Shown here piece after piece: positions 1 through 7,014 of a stretch of 46,974 bases of DNA. Location: the NCBI RefSeq assembly GCF_025370785.1, contig NZ_JAMXFA010000048.1, positions 1 to 46,974 of the forward strand, read 5' to 3'. Position 1 is the stretch's first letter. Every line of letters starts with the position of its first letter. Under the pieces are notes generated by a model. The model was given only the letters and a program-made list of their open reading frames with translations. It made no database searches and was not told the origin of the DNA. A program made the position numbers and the translations under genes. This stretch comes from Laspinema olomoucense D3b (GTDB taxonomy: Bacteria > Cyanobacteriota > Cyanobacteriia > Cyanobacteriales > Laspinemataceae).

Positions 1-1578
1 GCGATCGAGCAGTATTTACTCTACAAAGAAGTTAATTCCCTCAATGCCAACCTAGAGCAGCAGGTCCAAGAACGCACTGAGGAACTCCAACAGTCCTTAA
101 AATTTACCCGCATTCTTAAACAAATCACGGACCAAATTCGCAGCACTTTAGATGTCAGTACCATTCTACAAACCATCGCCCAGCGGGTGCGAAATTTGCT
201 GAATACCGATCGCGTGGTGATTTATCAGTTTGATGACAGCGGCACGGGTGAGGTTACGGTAGAAGATTTGCGGGAAAGCTGGCAATCGGTTCGGGGGGTG
301 CGCTGTCCCGGATGTATTCCTACCGATGTTTCTAACTTGTATTTAAAAGGCCGGATCCGGGCGATTGATAATGTTGCCACGGCGGAATTGAGTGACTGTC
401 ATCGAGAGTTTTTAGAAAGCATTCAGGTCAAAGCTAATTTAATTGTCCCGATTCGGATGGGTTCAGATTTGTGGGGATTTTTAATTGCCCATGAGTGTGA
501 ACAACCGCGCCTGTGGCAAGATCAAGAAATTGATTTGTTGCAACAACTGGCGGATCAGGCGGCGATTGCCATTGGACAAGCGGAACTCTATCAACAAACC
601 CAAGCGGCGGCAGCGAAAGCTCAAGCCCAAGCGGTGGAGTTAGAACAGGCGATCGAAGACCTCCAAAATGCTCAAACCCAACTGATTCAAGGGGAAAAAA
701 TGTCCAGCCTGGGACAGCTAGTGGCTGGAATTGCTCACGAAATTAATAATCCGGTTAACTTTATCTATGGCAATCTGAATCATGCCACCCAATATGCAGA
801 GGATTTGTTGGATTTGCAAAAACTCTACCAATGTCATATCCCGGAGCCTCCGCCAGAAATTCAGGAGTTTATTGAAGAAATTGATTTAGATTTTCTGATT
901 GAAGATTTGCCCAAAATGTTGGCATCTATGAAGGTGGGGGCGGACCGCATCCGGTCGATTGTGCTGAGTTTACGGAATTTCTCCCGGTTGGATCAAACGG
1001 ATATGAAAGCGGTGGATATTCATGATGGGATTGATAGTACCTTGATGATTTTACACCACCGATTTAAAGCCAAAAGCGATCGCCCGGGAATTGAAATTAT
1101 CAAAGAATATGGGGAACTGCCTCCGGTGGAATGCTTTGCCGGACAGCTCAATCAGGTGTTTATGAATCTCTTGAGCAATGCTATTGATGCATTAGAAGAC
1201 TGGGATAAAGAGCGATCGCCTCAAGAACGCCATCAGGAACCCTGTAGAATTACAATTCGCACTACCGTAACGGGGGATGACGAGAAAAGAAATGCGGCGA
1301 TTTGTATTTTTGATAATGGTCCGGGCATTCCCGAACATCTGCGATCGCGCATTTTTGAACCCTTTTTTACTACGAAAGAGATTGGAAAAGGAACAGGAAT
1401 GGGTCTTTCCATTAGTAAACAAATTGTGGTGGATAAACACGCCGGAACTTTTAAATGTCTCTCCCAACCGGGTCAGGGAACTGAATTTTGGATTGAAATT
1501 CCGATTATGCAGTGCAAACCCTCTGCCACCGTAGAGGTGGAGACATCAAACCCCACCCATCTGCCCTCTTCCCGGTAG
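1..1578 (+). CDS. GAF-domain sensor histidine kinase, 5' end cut by window edge
   Basis: The frame is open from base 1, so the gene begins upstream of the window; the ATG at 187 lies inside the GAF domain and is not the start. Reading from base 1, a coiled coil (NLEQQVQERTEELQQSL) leads into a GAF domain (about bases 110-590), a second Ala/Gln-rich coiled coil, an H-box (GIAHEINNP, His codon at 736-738), an N-box (VFMNLLSNAIDAL), and the G1 (DNGPGIPE) and G2 (GTGMGLS) ATP-binding boxes. The family phosphorylates the H-box histidine and passes the phosphate to a response regulator, which is not visible here. The GAF has a Cys-His pair (SDCHREFLESIQVKANLIVPI region, Cys codon 397-399) at the bilin-attachment position of cyanobacteriochromes, and another Cys exactly 28 residues earlier (313-315). 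Bilin binding is inferred. The catalytic half is closely similar to the next gene, so the two look like tandem paralogues. Confidence 0.93.
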   Translation, partial: AIEQYLLYKEVNSLNANLEQQVQERTEELQQSLKFTRILKQITDQIRSTLDVSTILQTIAQRVRNLLNTDRVVIYQFDDSGTGEVTVEDLRESWQSVRGVRCPGCIPTDVSNLYLKGRIRAIDNVATAELSDCHREFLESIQVKANLIVPIRMGSDLWGFLIAHECEQPRLWQDQEIDLLQQLADQAAIAIGQAELYQQTQAAAAKAQAQAVELEQAIEDLQNAQTQLIQGEKMSSLGQLVAGIAHEINNPVNFIYGNLNHATQYAEDLLDLQKLYQCHIPEPPPEIQEFIEEIDLDFLIEDLPKMLASMKVGADRIRSIVLSLRNFSRLDQTDMKAVDIHDGIDSTLMILHHRFKAKSDRPGIEIIKEYGELPPVECFAGQLNQVFMNLLSNAIDALEDWDKERSPQERHQEPCRITIRTTVTGDDEKRNAAICIFDNGPGIPEHLRSRIFEPFFTTKEIGKGTGMGLSISKQIVVDKHAGTFKCLSQPGQGTEFWIEIPIMQCKPSATVEVETSNPTHLPSSR

Positions 1579-1931
1579 CTTGCGGAACCCGTGGGCAGTT
1601 TTTTCTCAGTTTGCAGGGAGGGTAAATGTTAGTTTACCCTTCCCTCGGTGATGAGCTTTGAATGCTGCTGTCTGAGGGCATAGAAAAAAGTTATCTTCAC
1701 AATCAAATGAATTGATAGTCTCATGGAGAAGCACTCCCTGTAACGATTAACAGGAAAAATCAGCCGATATAGACTGACCCAAAAAAAATAGAAATCTTAT
1801 AATAAGAAGAAATCAGGGAAGGTTGGGGATATCCAGTGGCCTGACGAATTAGTTCGCGCATCTACTCAATTGAATCCATAAACGAATAGTTACCCGGGTG
1901 GAAGGGCAGAATACAGGATGGAGTATGAGCA
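1579..1931. other. Intergenic region between the two GAF kinases
   Basis: There is no coding sequence here. A short CTGCCC...GGGCAG inverted pair around the stop codon of the first gene (1561-1598), followed by TTTTTT, is a weak terminator candidate, and the 1616-1643 stem-loop comes next. The remainder (1650-1931) shows no motif I recognise and presumably holds the promoter of the second kinase. Confidence 0.5.
1616..1643. repeat. Stem-loop downstream of the first kinase gene
   Basis: The arms GGGAGGGTAAA (1616-1626) and TTTACCCTTCC (1633-1643) pair over 11 positions with one G-U, around a 6-base loop. No T-run follows, so it could be an mRNA 3'-end hairpin or an extragenic palindrome rather than a clear intrinsic terminator. 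Confidence 0.5.
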
Positions 1932-4070
1932 ATGAAAAGTTTACTCAGGGTCACCGAGATAGAACCGGACGTCTCGAAGCGGGGAGGTTTTTTGATGAAG
2001 TCACCACGAAGAACGGCGCTCGCTCAGGGTACAATGGAACCGTACAAAACCTTGTCTGGGGCGATCGCCCGCATTCGAGAATCCCTGGATTTAGAACGCC
2101 TCTTTCAAGCCACAGTGACGGATCTGCGGCAATTATTAGATGTGGATCGGGTGGCGGTATTTCGCGTATGGCCGGAATATAAGGGCAGTTGGGGACAAAT
2201 TATTGCCGAAGACGTGCGATCGCCCGCAGAAGCTGCATTGGGGGCAGAATTAGGCGATCGCAGCTTTGCGGACGAATGTAATACCTACTATCACCTCGGC
2301 GGTGTTCATGTCATCGCGGATATTTCCCAGTCCCCTCTCCCCGGGCCCTATCACGATTTTTTAACGCAATTACAGGTTAAATCTCACTTGTGCATCCCCC
2401 TCCATCAACAAGATACCCTCTGGGGACTCCTCTGGGTGCATCAATGTCGGGGACAGTGCCACTGGGAACCGAGCGAAATTGAGTTTCTTCGCCTCATGGC
2501 CTCTCACTTGGGTCTGGCCCTTGAACGATCTGAAGAACAGGGCCAATTCCAAGCCCAAACCTCACAATTAGCCCAGGCAGCCCGACGAGAACGAGCCTTA
2601 GCCACGACGATCGATAAAATCCGGCGATCGCTGGATATCCATACCCTCTTCCAAACCACCACCCAAGAAGTCCGCCAACTCCTAGACACTGATCGCGTCG
2701 GGGTCTATCGCTTCAAACCCGATTGGAGTGGCAACTTTGTCGCGGAATCCGTTTCCCCGGGCTGGAATCCCTTGGTGGGAAACCTGCCGGATATCGCCGA
2801 TACTCACCTCCAGGAAACCCACGGCGGACGCTACCGCCAGAATCAAGCCCTCGCCGTTAATGATATCTACAATGTAGGCCATGCTCAGTGTCATATCGAA
2901 CTCTTAGAAAAGCTCCAAGCTAAAGCCTATATCATTGTTCCCATCCTCGCCGGAGAAACTTTGTGGGGATTGCTGGCTGCCTATCAAAATTCCGGCCCTC
3001 GTCATTGGTATGAGTATGAGGTGGAGTTAGTCAGTCAAATCGGCGCTCAGTTTGGGGTGGCGGTGCATCAAGCCGAACTATTCGACCAGTTGAAACATCA
3101 AAAGGAGGAACTATCTCTCACGTTGCAAAACTTGCAACAGGCCCAAAGTCAACTGGTCCAGAGTGAGAAAATGGCGAGTCTCGGCCAGTTGGTAGCGGGG
3201 GTGGCCCATGAGATTAATAATCCTGTGAATTTTATTTATGGAAATCTCACTCACGTGACAGATTATACCCGTGATTTGCTGGAATTAGTGGAACAGTACC
3301 AGGAATACTATCCCAATCCCCATGAGGCGATTCAAGAATTCAGTGAGGAAATCGAGTCGGATTTTTTGAAGGAAGATTTGCCGAAGATTTTATCCTCGAT
3401 GAAAGTGGGAGTAGAACGGATTCGGGGAATTGTTTTATCCTTGCGAAACTTCTCGCGGCTGGATCAATCCGAGAAAAAGCCGGTGAATCTTCATGAAGGG
3501 ATGGATAGTACCTTATTGATTTTGCAACATCGCCTCAAGTCTAAAGGGGATCGGGCGCCAATTCATTTGATTAAAGAGTATGCTGAGTTGCCGTTGGTGG
3601 AATGTTATGCGGCGCAAATGAATCAGGTTTTTATGAATATTTTGAGCAACGCGATCGATGCCTTGGAAATGCACGATCGCGAGCGGACCCCAGAACAGAT
3701 TCGTGCCAATCCCAGTTGGATTAAAATCAGCACTGAATGGGTGGAGAATGATGCCTCTAGCACCAGTTCAGGCGCAGTTTGTTCCGACGGGCCGGAAAAC
3801 CCCGACTTGAGCAAGGGAAGCGGGGTGGTGATTCGGATTTGCGATAATGGTCCAGGAATTCCCGAGGAGGTGCGATCGCGAATTTTCGACCCCTTTTTTA
3901 CCACGAAACCGATCGGTTCAGGGACAGGTTTGGGCTTATCCATTAGCTATCAAATCGTAGTGGAAAAACATGGGGGTTGTTTGACCTGTCTTTCCCAAAT
4001 GGGACAAGGCACCGAGTTCCGAATTGAAATCCCGATTCAGCCGCTGCCGATGACTTCTCGGGCGGCATAA
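1932..4070 (+). CDS. Tandem-GAF sensor histidine kinase with a cyanobacteriochrome-like second GAF
   Basis: The product is 712 residues. Two starts are possible: ATG 1932 (GGAG 8 bases upstream) and ATG 1995 (GGGGAGG 7 bases upstream, giving 691 residues); the second has the stronger ribosome site. GAF1 is about residues 48-197 and GAF2 about 235-380, followed by a coiled coil, H-box (GVAHEINNP, His426), N-box (567-579), G1 (DNGPGIP, 638-644) and G2 (GSGTGLGLS, 662-670). GAF2 carries hallmarks of red/green-type (XRG) cyanobacteriochromes: PGW (Trp278), DTHL (290-293), ETHGGRYR, DIY and the bilin Cys320-His321. GAF1 has Tyr140 where the bilin Cys should be and DRSF at the DXCF position, so it probably binds no bilin. 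No transmembrane segment is seen, so it is a soluble sensor. The kinase half is a paralogue of the upstream gene. Photoreception is inferred from motifs only. Confidence 0.93.
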   Translation: MKSLLRVTEIEPDVSKRGGFLMKSPRRTALAQGTMEPYKTLSGAIARIRESLDLERLFQATVTDLRQLLDVDRVAVFRVWPEYKGSWGQIIAEDVRSPAEAALGAELGDRSFADECNTYYHLGGVHVIADISQSPLPGPYHDFLTQLQVKSHLCIPLHQQDTLWGLLWVHQCRGQCHWEPSEIEFLRLMASHLGLALERSEEQGQFQAQTSQLAQAARRERALATTIDKIRRSLDIHTLFQTTTQEVRQLLDTDRVGVYRFKPDWSGNFVAESVSPGWNPLVGNLPDIADTHLQETHGGRYRQNQALAVNDIYNVGHAQCHIELLEKLQAKAYIIVPILAGETLWGLLAAYQNSGPRHWYEYEVELVSQIGAQFGVAVHQAELFDQLKHQKEELSLTLQNLQQAQSQLVQSEKMASLGQLVAGVAHEINNPVNFIYGNLTHVTDYTRDLLELVEQYQEYYPNPHEAIQEFSEEIESDFLKEDLPKILSSMKVGVERIRGIVLSLRNFSRLDQSEKKPVNLHEGMDSTLLILQHRLKSKGDRAPIHLIKEYAELPLVECYAAQMNQVFMNILSNAIDALEMHDRERTPEQIRANPSWIKISTEWVENDASSTSSGAVCSDGPENPDLSKGSGVVIRICDNGPGIPEEVRSRIFDPFFTTKPIGSGTGLGLSISYQIVVEKHGGCLTCLSQMGQGTEFRIEIPIQPLPMTSRAA

Positions 4071-4487
4071 TCTACAGGGTCAGGGGCGATCGCCCCTGAA
4101 AGCCTGGGTTTAGGGAGCAGGGGTCAGTCTTGATGGTATTTTATATACACAAAGCGGGTTTAATGTCAATCGCATTCTTCCGGATTTATACCTAGCTTAG
4201 AAAAGTGATGATAAAAATTAATCGGTAACAATTTCTCAATAAAAATACATGATTCTTGATGTTAGAAATTTTCCCCTCAATTTTCCGGGTTTTTAGTGCG
4301 ATCGGCCAAATTAATCGTTCCAAATATCCGCTCAGTTGCCTAAAATTAGAAATAGACCGGCACGGGTGAACATGGCATCGTCGGTACAGAGGACCGCGAC
4401 CACCCACCCCCAGACAGGAAGCCGCTTAACGGAACTGACCGGGACAGCAAACTAAAGACCCCATCCCATCACAAGGAGTATTGTCTG
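4071..4487. other. Intergenic region upstream of the V4R cluster
   Basis: Apart from the palindrome at 4080-4099, I see no gene. The AT-rich stretch 4190-4330 is a plausible promoter region, and 4360-4470 would then be a GC-richer leader. An AGGAG ribosome-binding site sits 9 bases before the ATG at 4488. Confidence 0.4.
4080..4099. terminator. 20-bp palindrome with HIP1 core after the kinase
   Basis: TCAGGGGCGATCGCCCCTGA is a perfect palindrome 10 bases past the stop codon, with the HIP1 octamer at its centre. It could fold as a 3'-end hairpin but has no T-run, so its role as a terminator is uncertain. Confidence 0.4.
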
Positions 4488-5189
4488 ATGGTAGTATCTA
4501 CCAACAAAAAACCGGCTGCCAACTTAGAACCGAATCGTCAGCAAAAGCAGCCCAAAAAGCACAATCACTATGGCTTTCAGGATTTCTTTTCCTTTCACCC
4601 CGACACCGGGATTGTCACCGACTGGAATGAGGGACGAAATACCTTTACCAGCGAAGACTTTATTATTGGCTTAGTCGAAGGGTTAGAAGAAGAAGTCGGC
4701 AGTGCCGCCTCAGTGATTATGTACACCATTGGCTGCGAATGGGGGACCAAAGATGCCGAATTTTTCAAAAAATGGTTTGAAAAAGAATATCAACGGGATA
4801 TCCGCCAAGCCAATCTGATGTTCCTGCTAGAAACCTGGTGGTGGCCCTTTACCGCCCAAGGATGGGGACGCTGGGAAGTCGATCTGAGCGATCGCAAGCA
4901 TGGATTTATGTTTATCAACCTCTTTGATTCTGCCGTTGCGCGCACCCTCGGCGATGTCGGAAAACCCGTCTGCTACATCTATGCCGGTCTATTTGCCGGA
5001 TTCTTCACCTGCTTGGTCAACAAACAGTTAAGCTGCATTGAACTTCAGTGTTACTCAATGGGTGAAACCTACTGTAAATTTTTACTCGGCAGTCAAGATC
5101 GCATCGATGCCGCTGCCTTCTGGCAAAATGAAGGAGCCACTGCGCGGGATATTCAACAACGGTTAGAAGCCGGAGAACGCCTGCGATGA
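4488..5189 (+). CDS. V4R-domain protein, Slr0144-like (photosystem II assembly proficiency cluster)
   Basis: This 233-residue soluble protein has a basic, disordered N-terminus (about 1-28) and then a V4R (4-vinyl reductase type) small-molecule-binding fold. Visible hallmarks are the GSAAS and CEWG segment (about 75-86) and the C-terminal Cys-rich block KPVCYIYAGLFAGFF..CIELQCYSMGETYCKF (about 162-204). Together with the three genes that follow, it matches from memory the gene order slr0144-slr0147 of Synechocystis, reported to help photosystem II accumulate or assemble. Its stop overlaps the next ATG by 4 bases, implying translational coupling. V4R domains elsewhere bind tetrapyrroles or hydrophobic ligands; the ligand here is unknown. 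The Slr0144 identity rests on V4R content plus context. Confidence 0.85.
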   Translation: MVVSTNKKPAANLEPNRQQKQPKKHNHYGFQDFFSFHPDTGIVTDWNEGRNTFTSEDFIIGLVEGLEEEVGSAASVIMYTIGCEWGTKDAEFFKKWFEKEYQRDIRQANLMFLLETWWWPFTAQGWGRWEVDLSDRKHGFMFINLFDSAVARTLGDVGKPVCYIYAGLFAGFFTCLVNKQLSCIELQCYSMGETYCKFLLGSQDRIDAAAFWQNEGATARDIQQRLEAGERLR

Positions 5190-5455
5190 ATAACGGCAAA
5201 TCGTTATTACAACTGTCCGTCCAAGAGTATTTTAGTCAATGTAACTGGCAAGGAGAACCCCTAACCCAAGGTTCTAACGGACAGCCAACCGACCCCGCCT
5301 CCCGGTGGACCTTGGTGGTGGGGGATTATTTCCGCCTGTTGCCTTGGGAAGGGACCCCAGAAGTCGGTTCTTTTCCCAAACCCTCATCCTCTGCGGGGAC
5401 CGCCTCCTCATCACAAGAGGAAGTGACCCTGATTGATTTACTGGAAGCCTTTTAG
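5186..5455 (+). CDS. Small Slr0145-like protein with duplicated Y-F-W-G motif
   Basis: This 89-residue protein starts inside the stop codon of the V4R gene (ATGA overlap), so it is very likely cotranslated. It contains two related segments, SVQEYFSQCNWQGEP (about residues 11-25) and VVGDYFRLLPWEGTP (about 44-58). Both follow the pattern V-x-[ED/GD]-Y-F-x4-W-[QE]-G-x-P. A Ser/Ala-rich linker and an acidic amphipathic end (LIDLLEAF) follow. No signal peptide or membrane segment is present. By position and size it corresponds to slr0145. Its function is unknown; the duplicated motif could be a docking peptide for a partner in the cluster, which is inference. Confidence 0.75.
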   Translation: MNNGKSLLQLSVQEYFSQCNWQGEPLTQGSNGQPTDPASRWTLVVGDYFRLLPWEGTPEVGSFPKPSSSAGTASSSQEEVTLIDLLEAF

Positions 5456-5462
5456 GACTTTC

Positions 5463-5512
5463 CACAGTGGCTGAAGTTGCGACAGCAAACAGCGACTTCA
5501 GTCGCGATTCAC
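5463..5512. repeat. Degenerate palindromic repeat (GCGACTTCAG type)
   Basis: CTGAAGTTGCGA and CAGCGACTTCAG are imperfect inverted arms in the gap after the Slr0145-like gene. The related GACTTC-containing pair at 14349-14384 and 14497-14532 suggests a dispersed extragenic repeat family. Confidence 0.45.
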
Positions 5513-5533
5513 AGCCAATCCCGTACTGATAGA

Positions 5534-5589
5534 AAAAACCCGCACCCTCAAGGGTGGGGCTATACGAACAAAGCCCGCCTGCGCGGGCT
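5534..5589. repeat. 56-bp dispersed double-hairpin repeat, copy 1
   Basis: The element begins AAAAACCCGC, contains ACCCTCAAGGGT and ends with AGCCCGCCTGCGCGGGCT, giving two adjacent small hairpins. It matches 39055-39110 at 51 of 56 positions by my count. It lies inside the Slr0145/Slr0146-like gene cluster and may act as an mRNA processing or attenuation element. Confidence 0.8.
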
Positions 5590-5675
5590 AAAAGAGAAAG
5601 AATCGGCAGATCGTCACCCCAACGACTGTTGTTCTTAAACTTATCCCATCCTCCAATCCAGATCAGAAGACAACC

Positions 5676-6149
5676 ATGCACCCCGAGATTGCGCGACTGC
5701 TAGAGCAAGCTGAACAGCGTTATTTACAGACGAATGAACTCGAACTCTTTCGACGCTATGCGGTATCCTTAGCTAGACGCATGGAGACTTATGAAATCCT
5801 CCGAGACAAAGAAGAGCAGATTTTTCAACCCGTAGCCGATCGCCTTGTCGCCGCTTTTCCTGATGAACGCCAGGACCTCCTAGAGCGATCGCTAAAACAT
5901 TGGCTGCTGATTAGTCGCTACTGTGGGACCGCCATGCTATTAAGTGACCCCGACTTTCTGGCCTTACGCCTGAAAGATTGGATGACTGGATTAGTGCAAA
6001 CGCACCAAACCCAAACTATCGAACGCAAACTGTACGAGTTATTACTTCAAGGGGTCAAAGCAGAACTTTCCGATAAACACTTCCCCCTGATTCAACCCCT
6101 ATTTGAGAAAGCCAAAGCTATTCTATTGGAGGAGCCTAAACCTCAGTAG
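5676..6149 (+). CDS. Phycobiliprotein-like protein, Slr0146-like
   Basis: This 157-residue, almost wholly alpha-helical soluble protein has no membrane segment. Its middle (LLERSLKHWLLISRYCGTAMLL, then DPDFLALRLKDWM) aligns by eye with the conserved helix of phycobiliproteins, C-x-R-D-x4-L-R-Y-x-x-Y followed by a short D-containing turn and a further helix. At the position of the bilin-bearing Cys84 it has Leu. The only nearby Cys is in RYC, about 11 residues later. Position in the cluster matches slr0146. A likely role, by inference, is binding phycobiliproteins, linkers or photosystem partners without carrying a chromophore. It follows the previous gene by 220 bases, which contain a hairpin repeat. 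A related alpha-helical family is possible, so the phycobiliprotein link should be treated as a hypothesis. Confidence 0.75.
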   Translation: MHPEIARLLEQAEQRYLQTNELELFRRYAVSLARRMETYEILRDKEEQIFQPVADRLVAAFPDERQDLLERSLKHWLLISRYCGTAMLLSDPDFLALRLKDWMTGLVQTHQTQTIERKLYELLLQGVKAELSDKHFPLIQPLFEKAKAILLEEPKPQ

Positions 6150-6207
6150 TTTACTCTTCAACTCCTCGAAAAAATATCCCCTACTGTGAATTTCTAAGCA
6201 TAACCCT

Positions 6208-6873
6208 ATGATTTCTATTTCCAACCTGCTGAAAGAACAACAACTCCCGGGCAATTATTTTGCTTATGATGTCTATGTGAAAGGCGACTTAGAACTGGGA
6301 CTCTTGGAAAATCGCCGAGGCGATCGCCTCCTCGCCATCCCCGAAACCTTAATTTCCGCCATCTATAGCGGACTTGAACATGAAACCGGCTCCGCCGCCC
6401 GCCTCGTCCTCTTCAACTGCGGTAAATGGTGGGGAAAAAACTTTTATGTGAGATTTTGTGAAGAGATTTCCGATTACTATGGAAAAACCATCTCTCAAAT
6501 GGAAATGGTTCAATTCATTCAATGCTTTCAGCAATTTTGGAAAACAATGGGTTGGGGTAGCGTTGAATTAAATCAAGACCATTATCAAGATGGATTCTTG
6601 ATCATCATTGCCAAAAATTCCCCCTACGCAGACCAGGCCCCCAAATGGAATCGCCCTGTCTGTTTTTTAGAAGCCGGAATATTAACCGCCTTTTTCAGTC
6701 AATTAACAGGTAGAGACCTCCTCTGCCTGCAAACCACCTGTGAATCATTAGGGTCTGACAGCAACCGTTTTATTCTCGGCCTGAGCGATCGCATCAAACC
6801 CGCAGAACCCTGGATTGTCGAAGGCAAAGACCACGAAACCATCCTACAAAACCTCTCCAAATCCCCTCAATAA
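6208..6873 (+). CDS. V4R-domain protein, Slr0147-like
   Basis: The 221-residue product is a second V4R protein, paralogous to the gene at 4488. Shared features are the GSAARLVLFNCGKWWG segment (about 62-77, parallel to GSAAS..CEWG) and the C-terminal RPVCFLEAGILTAFF..LLCLQTTCESLG block. The last cysteine of the V4R Cys-rich tail is missing: the first V4R protein has GETYCKF, this one GSDSNRF, so ligand or metal binding may differ between the pair. It lies 58 bases after the phycobiliprotein-like gene on the same strand and matches slr0147 in order. In Synechocystis further genes (slr0148-slr0152: ferredoxins, a TPR protein and a kinase) follow; here a convergent methyltransferase gene follows, so the cluster ends. 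Confidence 0.85.
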   Translation: MISISNLLKEQQLPGNYFAYDVYVKGDLELGLLENRRGDRLLAIPETLISAIYSGLEHETGSAARLVLFNCGKWWGKNFYVRFCEEISDYYGKTISQMEMVQFIQCFQQFWKTMGWGSVELNQDHYQDGFLIIIAKNSPYADQAPKWNRPVCFLEAGILTAFFSQLTGRDLLCLQTTCESLGSDSNRFILGLSDRIKPAEPWIVEGKDHETILQNLSKSPQ

Positions 6874-7014
6874 CTCCCGGGTTCATAGTAATAATTTCAG
6901 TGTTTTTTTTGTGGGCGGATGGGTTTGACAGCAGGCGATCGCAATGTGAACTAGCCTACTTTGGCGAGGGTGAACTGGCTACAAAAACCCCTCGAAACCC
7001 ACCCACAGCAAACC

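Noticed and set aside
5274-5681. 135-codon minus-strand open frame
   Set aside because: It overlaps the small Slr0145-like gene and the dispersed hairpin repeat; its translation is not protein-like.
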